A DNA stretch of 30,239 nt from Pelotomaculum_B sp964543575 (lineage in GTDB: Bacteria > Bacillota > Desulfotomaculia > Desulfotomaculales > Pelotomaculaceae), in NCBI GenBank assembly GCA_964543575.1, contig CAZIYV010000024.1:1-30239 (forward strand). Direction: 5' to 3'. How positions within the stretch are numbered: the first letter of the stretch is position 1; each line of letters begins with the position of its first letter. Position numbers and translations under genes: made by a program. The notes beneath the pieces were generated by a model that was not told the DNA's origin, did not search any database, and saw nothing but the letters and a program-made list of their open reading frames with translations. This document shows, piece by piece, positions 16,899 to 23,129 of the stretch.

Positions 16899-18830
16899 TT
16901 ATTTCATGAACATACTATTCGCCATTTCAATAACTTCCCGGAATTGGTTGTGGGATATAATCCATAGCTTGTTTATCTCCTCAACCTGCAATAACAATGA
17001 TTCTTCATCTTTTGGCCTGACGATCAGGATATCTCCCCAAACCTCATCGGGGACTACCATCTGGGTAACCCCCACCGTACCTGCCCTAAACTGTCTTTCT
17101 ACCAAAGGATGCTGAAAATATAAGTAGAGAAGTCGTGGCATGAGTTTTGGTCTTAATACCGTAAAAGCCGTGCTGACCAGTAATTTTGTGTATTCGTTTG
17201 GAACAATTGCGCCCTCACCGATAGCTGCGCCTAAATTCTGAATCAGGAGATCTCCAGGCCGGGCTATTCGCCTCAACCTGGGACTAATTTCTTCTCGTTT
17301 TATCCACTGACCTTGGACAATCTCCTGGTTAACGGGATTGACATCATTCAAATTAGCAGTTAAAAAACCTTCTTCGCCCTTGAAATCAGTAATTGATTCT
17401 TGTGATATCTCCGCCAGGTTTTTTAACGGCTCTAACCTGGCTATTTCTAAATATGTCTTTTTAATATCGCTTGATAAAGCCAGATAACTACTGGCATCTA
17501 ACCTACTATCTAAATCTTTAGTGCAAACCCAAAGTTGCGACGAAAAATCAACTTCTTTCTCGGGCGTTGTGTCATGAAAATATGAATGGAGCGTTTCCGT
17601 CCACTTTTTGAGAGCTTCCATATAACTATTTTGCCAATTAAGGTATCTGGTTGCAAATTCAGGCCATTGTTGGGAAAACGGGAAATTAGTTTCCCTTACG
17701 TCAAGCAACCTTAATCTTACAGCAACATTTTCCTTCCATTTGGTCCATACTCTTTTTCCTTGTTCACTTATTAAATAAGCGAGAACATTCCACTTTTCAG
17801 CTTCTTTTGCCTCTATTTCAAACAAACTATCATGGTATGGGTGTTCCTGCCATACTGGGGGGACCATCAATGCTTCCGGAGAAGTAGGGAACCGACTTAT
17901 CAATAGCTTGAGTCTATATCCTTCGTTATCGTTGCGTACATCCTTAGGGAGTTCCCTCACTGCTCCACCAAACAACATGCCAAGTTTGAGAATGTCCTTA
18001 CTTTCTTGTTCATGAAAGCGGGAAGCTTTTTCCCCTTCATCAAGAGTGTTCACATGGAAATAATTGCTTATAGCCTGTGATTCATTAATGGTAATCGGTG
18101 AAGGTGACTGCATAGTACCAAAGCATATGCCCGGCTGTAGTTCTTTCCAATATTTTTTACTGAATAAGTTACCCCCTATCCTTTTACCCTCAACATCTAC
18201 CAGGATCACTTTTTCAACAGGCAGGTAGTCGTTTTCTCTAAGCAGCTTTTCCATTTCACCTTCGGTTGGCTGAACCAGCAACATTATTTTGGTAAAGCTA
18301 CGTAAGGAAGCATACTCCAGTAGCGATGAATTCCACCAACCTTCTTTATCCCACCAGAACAGGGAGCCAAACTCCCTGTTCTGACTAATAAGAAACATGG
18401 CAAAATCGTTTCCCTTTACCTTGAAGCCTTCTCCAGGCTGGCGTTCTTTAAGCAACAATTGCAAAGCTAAGTGCAATCTCCGTTCAATATCTCCACAAGC
18501 CTCCTGGATTACCTTTTGAACATTGCTAACCTGTAAATCTAGAACCATCTGATGTATTTGCAAAGGTGAAAAGGCATTGAAAGCATCCAGCATGCTGTCC
18601 GGTACTGGGTATTGATGAAGATCTTTTTGTTGTAACAACTCCGGACCGTGGGCGTCTAAAAACAGCAGCAACATCACAACTTCGGACAGTCTAGGCACTT
18701 TTTCTAACAATTGCCGGATATCCTCTAGACCCAGTGGGATTCTATCGGAATCTACAACCCTGTGAAACTCCCAGGAGTATGGATCTTTTATTCTTTTTTC
18801 TCTCAATATGCCATTGCCAGTACTAATCAT
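16899..18830 (-). CDS. Large protein with one C-terminal HsdS-like recognition domain
   Basis: A 643-aa protein. The last 190 residues (about 450-640) read like a single type I specificity target-recognition domain: a region with RIARPGDLLIQNLGAAIGEG, VSTAFTVLRPKLMPRLLYLY and GVTQMVVPDEVWGDILIVRP, followed by a helix. The first 430 residues are not recognisable; they are helical and rich in Trp, Glu and Leu, with short beta segments such as VEKVILVDVEGKRI. It is therefore not a normal HsdS of about 400-480 aa with two recognition domains. The ATG at 18830 has an AGGTG site; a TTG codon just before it is less likely. It may give the methyltransferase a second specificity or sense target sites for the effector arm. 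Confidence 0.85.
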   Translation of the reverse strand: MISTGNGILREKRIKDPYSWEFHRVVDSDRIPLGLEDIRQLLEKVPRLSEVVMLLLFLDAHGPELLQQKDLHQYPVPDSMLDAFNAFSPLQIHQMVLDLQVSNVQKVIQEACGDIERRLHLALQLLLKERQPGEGFKVKGNDFAMFLISQNREFGSLFWWDKEGWWNSSLLEYASLRSFTKIMLLVQPTEGEMEKLLRENDYLPVEKVILVDVEGKRIGGNLFSKKYWKELQPGICFGTMQSPSPITINESQAISNYFHVNTLDEGEKASRFHEQESKDILKLGMLFGGAVRELPKDVRNDNEGYRLKLLISRFPTSPEALMVPPVWQEHPYHDSLFEIEAKEAEKWNVLAYLISEQGKRVWTKWKENVAVRLRLLDVRETNFPFSQQWPEFATRYLNWQNSYMEALKKWTETLHSYFHDTTPEKEVDFSSQLWVCTKDLDSRLDASSYLALSSDIKKTYLEIARLEPLKNLAEISQESITDFKGEEGFLTANLNDVNPVNQEIVQGQWIKREEISPRLRRIARPGDLLIQNLGAAIGEGAIVPNEYTKLLVSTAFTVLRPKLMPRLLYLYFQHPLVERQFRAGTVGVTQMVVPDEVWGDILIVRPKDEESLLLQVEEINKLWIISHNQFREVIEMANSMFMK

Positions 18831-18857
18831 CAAAATGCACCTAACTTGATTATATTT

Positions 18858-19511
18858 TTATTTCTGATTATGTTTTTGACTTGCAATATAAATATTAAAT
18901 CCCCTGACAACATCGATTGCAAAATAATTGCCGAACCGGTCATAACGGTTTAAAAAAACCCACCCACATGTAATTGCAAAAAGCAATAATGTCCATGCGA
19001 TAGGTACTTGTATTTGTTTAAATAACAAAATAGTACTAAGCAGGGCAACAATTAAACAGGCAAATGCCAGCCCTCTGTATAAGCCATACAAAGCATTGAA
19101 AATGTTGTAGTGGCCAGGAACTGCGTTTTGGACCAGGAAACCGTAGGCTAAGCTGAATAGGTTTTCTTTTGTGTTATCAGACAGACCAAAATATTCTTTT
19201 ACATTCCTTTTAAACCGTTGAATATACTCTTTGTCTTTTCTGAGTAACATGTCTGAAGGGTATCCATTAAACTTTTTTTTGTTTCTCCAGACTTCAAAAA
19301 CATTCGCCAGCCCGGCAATGATATGGCCGGTAAGATAACCCAGCACCAGAATGATTAATGTTATCAGAATTGAAGCCTGGGGGATAAACGAGAAGTTTAT
19401 CCCCACAAGGCAATTCAGAGTTAAATACAGTGGATACAAAACAACCATTCCCGGCAGTAGAAATCCCAAAAAGTCGTAAAGGTTAAGCTTTTCAACGAAT
19501 TGCTTTTCCAC
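18858..19511 (-). CDS. Integral membrane protein, about four transmembrane segments
   Basis: A 217-aa protein with hydrophobic stretches at about residues 12-38, 45-70, 143-165 and 168-188, in two hairpins separated by a charged cytosolic loop of about 70 residues (WRNKKKFNGYPSDMLLRK). No family recognised. The frame begins with a GTG at 19511, with a GGGGGA site 11 bases upstream, 16 bp after the MBL-fold gene. A nearby ATG is out of frame. It is the only clear membrane protein of the operon and neighbours the gene for the putative nucleotide-sensing hydrolase. It could be a membrane-acting effector, or an anchor; neither is shown by the sequence. Confidence 0.85.
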   Translation of the reverse strand: MEKQFVEKLNLYDFLGFLLPGMVVLYPLYLTLNCLVGINFSFIPQASILITLIILVLGYLTGHIIAGLANVFEVWRNKKKFNGYPSDMLLRKDKEYIQRFKRNVKEYFGLSDNTKENLFSLAYGFLVQNAVPGHYNIFNALYGLYRGLAFACLIVALLSTILLFKQIQVPIAWTLLLFAITCGWVFLNRYDRFGNYFAIDVVRGFNIYIASQKHNQK

Positions 19512-19527
19512 GGCATGCTTGTCCCCC

Positions 19528-20805
19528 TTACTGTGGCGCTACTTTAACCTGAATCAGATGACAGGCAACCGGCTGCTGCTTGCCAAATATATACACCTTA
19601 CAGAGCAGATTATGGGCACCATGATATGCCGTGTAATTATCATACTTTATTGCATCATTTTCCTGGCCGAGGTACCAGTCATGTACCCTCTTATCAGCGC
19701 CGATTCCGTTGTTCTGAACCTCCCACTTAATCTTACGAATCAATTTTTCGGGTGGCTTCTCAATATTAGCGTTGAATGTTAAGGATGTTTTTTTTGGGTA
19801 CCTGCCGTAGCTATCTAGCGGTTTATCAGCATATACGCTAATATTAACGCTGACATCCTCACTGGTTAGTTTGCATCCGTTTTTAAATAATTCGTAATGG
19901 TATAAGGGCATTAACCTGAAAGAACCGTCCGCCAAAAACTCGACCACTGTCGTTCCCAGTTTGTCAGTTCGATAAACCTGTTCTGCGCTCTCTTTATAAG
20001 TATATTGCTTGTAATAATTCACAGCCCTACGGGAGGGGTGCCCGAAGGCATTTCCATCACCCACGGAAATAATCGTGATATCAGGGTCAATCTTTTCCAA
20101 GCTCTCATAATAGTGCTTGTCCTTGTCTTCCGTATCCTCGTCCATGAAAAACGTATACGAACCGTGGTGACTTGCGTGCAGTATTTTGCTATCTAGTAAG
20201 TTTTCCTGCCCTTTGACCCCGTTATCAGAATAATACTTGACGACACGGTCCTGCCAGCTTTTCCGGTTAGAATCACCAGTAAACAATACTGAATTTCCGG
20301 CATAAACAACCTTCATCACCATGCACTGTTCATGGATATCATTCTCCGACGGGTTATCCGTTTCAACCAGGCTTTTGGAAGGAGAGAAAATATAAAAGTC
20401 TACCCCTCCAATACTTTTATAGACCGCTCTTTTAGCCACAGGCACTCTCACTGATAAGGAGCTTGCCTTTTTCATGGCGTTAATGATATCCCGCATATCG
20501 ATATAATCCTGATATTGTTCCTGCTGGTCTTTTGGTACTGTAAACCGGTGCCCCGATTCCCAAATTTCTTTTACTGTAAAGTTTTCAGTGAGGCTTTTTA
20601 TTCCCCGGATATGGTCATTGTGCGGGTGGGTTATGACCAGGTAGTTAATTGTCCTGTTACCATTAGAATCCTCAGGAATGATTTCCTTGAGGTAATCCAA
20701 TACTTCATCAGTTAAATTCACGTCAATCAACATTATCTCACCATTGGGCAGTACGAGAAGAGTAGTGTCACCTTGGCCGCAATTAATAAAATGGGCTTTT
20801 AACAA
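19528..20805 (-). CDS. MBL-fold hydrolase (ComEC type) with C-terminal AGS-C-like sensor domain
   Basis: A 425-aa protein and the first gene of the operon. Residues 1-290 form a metallo-beta-lactamase fold of the ComEC/Rec2 kind: FINCGQGD at 6-13, metal motif HPHNDH at 60-65 (H60, H62, D64, H65), TGDSN with D178, and ASHHGS with H213 and H214. All metal ligands appear intact, so it is probably a two-metal phosphodiesterase or nuclease. The last 90 residues contain KIKWEVQNNG (W361) and YTAYHGAH (391-398) followed by LLCKVYIF and a final V-x-V strand. This matches the pattern of the AGS-C sensor domain usually found behind CD-NTases and cyclases. Translation starts at a TTG with a strong AAGGAGG site seven bases upstream. 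No nucleotidyltransferase is encoded nearby. Confidence 0.92.
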   Translation of the reverse strand: MLKAHFINCGQGDTTLLVLPNGEIMLIDVNLTDEVLDYLKEIIPEDSNGNRTINYLVITHPHNDHIRGIKSLTENFTVKEIWESGHRFTVPKDQQEQYQDYIDMRDIINAMKKASSLSVRVPVAKRAVYKSIGGVDFYIFSPSKSLVETDNPSENDIHEQCMVMKVVYAGNSVLFTGDSNRKSWQDRVVKYYSDNGVKGQENLLDSKILHASHHGSYTFFMDEDTEDKDKHYYESLEKIDPDITIISVGDGNAFGHPSRRAVNYYKQYTYKESAEQVYRTDKLGTTVVEFLADGSFRLMPLYHYELFKNGCKLTSEDVSVNISVYADKPLDSYGRYPKKTSLTFNANIEKPPEKLIRKIKWEVQNNGIGADKRVHDWYLGQENDAIKYDNYTAYHGAHNLLCKVYIFGKQQPVACHLIQVKVAPQ

Positions 20806-20999
20806 ATTGTTTCCTCCTTAAATTTTTTTACGGCCCCAGGAGGAATTTTCTTAACCTTGTTGTATTAGTTAACTAAGTATCTGGCGATACTAATACACAA
20901 GGCATTCCTTCTTATGTTGGTGTGTCAGCCATATAAGACGGGGCCGAAAAGAATGTTAATTCTTTTAGACAGGGGACGTGTTGGTAGCACTCCCCTGTC
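20806..20999 (-). promoter_or_regulatory. Structured 5' leader of the operon, riboswitch-like
   Basis: Three consecutive stems lie before the first gene. They are a 9-bp hairpin (arms 20968-20976 and 20991-20999), an 8-bp hairpin (20947-20954 with 20959-20966), and a long nested element closed by 7 bp (20831-20837 with 20940-20946). Inside the last are a 9-position stem (20838-20846 with 20904-20912, one A-C mismatch on the minus strand) and a 14-bp stem with one bulge (20855-20869 with 20889-20902). The minus-strand segment AUUCCUCCU at 20846-20838 can pair either inside this element or, over eight perfect base pairs, with the ribosome binding site at 20818-20811. This could switch translation of the MBL gene. 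No known riboswitch class is recognised, and transcription of this strand is inferred. Confidence 0.5.
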
Positions 21000-21002
21000 T
21001 AT

Positions 21003-21011
21003 TTTATATCA
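21003..21011 (-). promoter_or_regulatory. Candidate extended -10 promoter of the operon
   Basis: The minus strand reads TGATATAAA here, an extended -10 (TGnTATAAA) without a good -35. The expected start point, about seven bases downstream, would fall at the first hairpin of the leader (20999), which fits that hairpin forming the very 5' end of the transcript. Confidence 0.35.
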
Positions 21012-21073
21012 AGACCACTTCATACCCCCCATTTTAAAATAGATTGGAGAAATAGGTAATTTTTTCTGAAAAC

Positions 21074-21102
21074 AGAATATCACAACCCAGAAATAAATAC
21101 AA
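21074..21102 (-). promoter_or_regulatory. Alternative sigma-A-type promoter upstream of the operon
   Basis: On the minus strand TTGTAT (21102-21097) is separated by 17 bp from TATTCT (21079-21074), which is preceded by TGA to give an extended -10. The -35 is weak. It would add about 70 bases to the leader compared with the other candidate. The two could act in tandem. Confidence 0.35.
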
Positions 21103-21913
21103 GCACTTTGTGATAATCTTTTTACTCTCCTCGCCAACGTGTTTGATTTCATATATTTTCATGATAATTTTCTTATATGACGAAGGCTCGGATTTAAGAG
21201 TTGCCTATAACCCATACCCAGTTTAGCCCTGAGCATAATACCCAACATCAATGGTCCTGGGCAAACCTAAGGAACTAGCCCCGGCTAAATATAGAAAGAT
21301 TTCAAGAACACCACCTGCACCATAAGCTCTAACCCTAATGGAGATAGAATTTTAATAATGATAATAAGGAAGCCACACACCACCCGCACTGTCTCTTATG
21401 CCATACTTACAAGTCCGTCCGGGCCATGTATGGCCTCATAGCCTGTGCATGCCATCTCCATAGGATCCTTTGCATGTCCACCAGACAGCCATCCATGCCA
21501 TTTGATGTATACCACTCCACCAGGCATGGCTGGCAGTCTGGCCATCATTGGGGTCCTGTCAACCCCAACCCCCATCCCCCGCCCCAATCTTGGGGCCGGG
21601 GGGCTTGATCGCGGCTGCCACCGCTCGCTTCGCGCCTGACTGAGGTATTTTTTCTCACCCATTCCTTTAACTCAGCAGAGCTTCCGCCTCCCAGTTCTCC
21701 CATTATACCGGCGCTCTCCAGCTGCGTTCGCATACTGGCTCACACAGCTTCCGTGGCCACTGTCAAGGGTGCGCTCCAGAAAAATATGTTTCATCTCACT
21801 GGTTGGAGTTTTGGGTGAAAATATTTTTTTCTCCGCCGCTCCGCTATCGCTCCGCGCCCTTGCCAGCGGCCACCGCGCCGGTTTTACGCCGCTGCAAAAA
21901 GGAGGCGGGTCTA
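21103..21913. other. Gene-poor, hairpin-rich intergenic DNA
   Basis: I find no convincing gene. The left half (to about 21380) is AT-rich and featureless apart from short fragments open in several frames. The right half turns GC-rich. Inverted repeats include GGCCAT-GT-ATGGCC at 21422-21435, a long imperfect hairpin at 21481-21541, and GCCCCAA-TC-TTGGGGC at 21581-21596. Short open frames on both strands lack spaced ribosome binding sites and look like chance frames or decayed DNA. Confidence 0.5.
21481..21541. repeat. Imperfect 19-bp inverted repeat
   Basis: The arms at 21481-21499 and 21523-21541 match at 17 of 19 positions when one is reverse complemented, with a 23-base loop. The outer six bases are CCAGAC and GTCTGG, the inner seven CCATGCC and GGCATGG. 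There is no T-tract, so it is not a typical terminator; it may be an RNA stem or the remnant of a small mobile element. Confidence 0.6.
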
Positions 21914-22243
21914 GTGAGGAAGATCTTAGCGAGAGTGGATGCTGGACGATTAGGCAGGGCTATCGCGGGTTTAGTGCAGCGCAGCTTAATAGTTGAGCAC
22001 GTCGTACGCGAGGGCAGCTCGGTGCGCGCTAGTGTGCGCTGCACTGGCGTGAGAGGCGCGAAAGTTTACGGTGTGGGTCTTACAGTGGTAGGGCGCGGCC
22101 ACGGCGTGTTTTGTTCATGCGAGGACTGGCGGGAGCGGGGTGTTGTTTGCAAGCACGTCGCGGCGGTGGCGCTGCATGAACTGGGTGCGCAGTCGCACGC
22201 GCGCAGCACGCGCAGCATGGTTGGTTTGCTGCTGCAGTTATAG
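21914..22243 (+). CDS. Small SWIM zinc-finger protein
   Basis: A 109-aa protein. The open frame extends upstream, but a GTG at 21914 has an AAAGGAGG site eight bases before it, so I place the start there. Residues about 70-95 hold the SWIM signature: FCSCEDW, then nine residues after the second Cys, VCKH, giving CxC...CxH zinc ligands followed by a helix AAVALHEL. SWIM domains bind zinc and mediate DNA or protein contacts; in bacteria they often accompany SNF2 helicases. Here the domain stands alone after a basic alpha/beta N-terminal half. The gene is GC-rich, unlike the AT-rich DNA on either side, and ends in a hairpin terminator. Its role is unknown. Confidence 0.72.
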   Translation: MRKILARVDAGRLGRAIAGLVQRSLIVEHVVREGSSVRASVRCTGVRGAKVYGVGLTVVGRGHGVFCSCEDWRERGVVCKHVAAVALHELGAQSHARSTRSMVGLLLQL

Positions 22244-22260
22244 GGGCTACGGCCCCTTTT
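22243..22260 (+). terminator. Intrinsic terminator after the SWIM gene
   Basis: GGGGC, loop TACG, GCCCC, then TTTT. The cUACGg loop is an extra-stable tetraloop. A competing stem pairs 22250-22256 with 22261-22267 and is followed by a long T-tract from 22283. The hairpin begins on the last base of the stop codon. Confidence 0.65.
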
Positions 22261-22289
22261 GGGGCCGGCTCAATAAAATAAATTTTTTT

Positions 22290-22319
22290 TTGCTTACACC
22301 CTATCCAATAGGGTATAAT
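22290..22319 (+). promoter_or_regulatory. Promoter and operator of the toxin-antitoxin operon
   Basis: TTGCTT at 22290-22295 and TATAAT at 22314-22319 are 18 bp apart. The spacer is filled by an inverted repeat, arms 22295-22304 and 22308-22317 around CCA, nine of ten positions matching (core CCCTAT and ATAGGG). Such a palindrome over the -10 is the usual binding site of an autorepressing antitoxin. Confidence 0.75.
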
Positions 22320-22337
22320 ATAACAGAAGGTGTCCTA

Positions 22338-22679
22338 ATGAAAAGAGAATTTATTATATTGCCGGAGTTCGAAAAGTGCTGGCGCCAATGCGGTTTAAAC
22401 GATGGAGATTTAAGAGAGCTTGAATATTACCTGTGTTTAAATCCTGAGAGCGGAGATGTCATACCTGGTACCGGTGGATTGCGGAAACTGCGATGGAATC
22501 TAAAGGACAGGGGAAAAAGAGGCGGGGCAAGAACTTTTTACGTTGATTTTGCATACTATGAGAAGATTTATTTAATTTCAGCATTCTCTAAAAATATAAA
22601 AACCGATTTAAGTGAAAATGAAAAAAAGGAAATCAGAATTCTGATTAAAGCTTTGGAAAATGAACTGAAAAGGAAGTGA
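22338..22679 (+). CDS. higB: HigB/RelE-family toxin
   Basis: A 113-aa predicted mRNA interferase of the RelE/ParE superfamily, which would cut mRNA on the ribosome. The characteristic core is GDVIPGTGGLRKLRW (about residues 38-52) followed by a Lys/Arg-rich turn with GGARTFYVDF and then YLISAFSKN, as in the HigB branch with the toxin encoded first. The ATG at 22338 follows an AGAAGGTG site and the promoter/operator just upstream. The antitoxin gene starts a few bases beyond the stop, giving a two-gene operon. Such pairs stabilise mobile elements and can act in phage defence. The symbol reflects family and gene order, not proven orthology. Confidence 0.87.
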   Translation: MKREFIILPEFEKCWRQCGLNDGDLRELEYYLCLNPESGDVIPGTGGLRKLRWNLKDRGKRGGARTFYVDFAYYEKIYLISAFSKNIKTDLSENEKKEIRILIKALENELKRK

Positions 22680-22684
22680 TCCGA

Positions 22685-22996
22685 ATGAATGCATATTCCA
22701 GTATCATCAAAGGCCTAAAGGAAGCCATAGACCATGAAAAAGGCGGATTAAAAGGTGTTAAAAGGCATGTTGTAGCCGTTAAACCATTAATTATTTACAA
22801 GGACAAGGAAATAAAAAATATACGCGCTAAATTGGATTTAACACAATCAGCTTTTGCGAATATCATAGGTGTTTCCCAAAAGGCTGTGGAAAAATGGGAG
22901 TCAGGAAAAAATATTCCACAGGGGCCTGCTCAAAGAATGCTTGAATTACTCGATAAAGAACCGGCTATAACTGAAAAATATTTGATTCCAAAATAA
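22685..22996 (+). CDS. higA: HigA-type antitoxin, Xre-family helix-turn-helix
   Basis: A 103-aa protein with a C-terminal Xre helix-turn-helix: IRAKLDLTQSAFANIIGVS, then QKAVEKWESG (about residues 42-73), in which the Q-x(2)-V-x-KWE-x-G recognition helix is typical of HigA antitoxins. It should neutralise the upstream toxin and repress the operon at the palindrome at 22295-22317. A GTG at 22676 overlaps the toxin stop, but the ATG at 22685 has a better spaced AGGAAG site and is preferred. The gene ends at a strong terminator. Confidence 0.88.
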   Translation: MNAYSSIIKGLKEAIDHEKGGLKGVKRHVVAVKPLIIYKDKEIKNIRAKLDLTQSAFANIIGVSQKAVEKWESGKNIPQGPAQRMLELLDKEPAITEKYLIPK

Positions 22997-22997
22997 T

Positions 22998-23018
22998 AAG
23001 GGCTACGGCCCTTTTTTT
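22998..23018 (+). terminator. Intrinsic terminator of the toxin-antitoxin operon
   Basis: AAGGGC, loop TACG, GCCCTT, followed by TTTTT: a perfect six-base-pair stem with the same UACG loop as the terminator at 22243. Confidence 0.85.
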
Positions 23019-23085
23019 GATCGATTATAACTGGGCGGCGACTGCCTGGTGGTACGAGAAAATATGCAGCGTAAATGCTTATTTG

Positions 23086-23129
23086 ATATAAAAGGAAATC
23101 ATAGGCCGGCTGGCGCCCGCCTATGATTT
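23086..23129 (-). terminator. Hairpin with minus-strand T-tract, possible terminator
   Basis: A perfect 11-bp stem (23096-23106 with 23119-23129) with a 12-base GC-rich loop. On the minus strand it is followed by CCTTTTATAT. No minus-strand protein gene ends here, so if it works as a terminator it would close a non-coding transcript coming from the GC-rich region to its right. Confidence 0.4.

Noticed and set aside
14660..20805. Classical type I restriction-modification system
   Set aside because: HsdM and HsdS-like genes are present, but no HsdR helicase/nuclease is in the window and the surrounding kinase, HerA-type and giant ATPase genes are not part of that system.
997..20805. BREX (including Pgl) or DISARM system
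   Set aside because: Kinase, large ATPase and methyltransferase recall Pgl/BREX, but I see no PglZ phosphatase-like protein, no PglX-size methyltransferase and no BrxL or BrxA. For DISARM there is no DrmA/DrmB helicase pair.
21396..21662. 88-aa minus-strand open frame
   Set aside because: The only purine-rich site (AAAGGA) is directly against the ATG, the first half is low-complexity, and no family is recognisable; a decayed gene fragment cannot be excluded.
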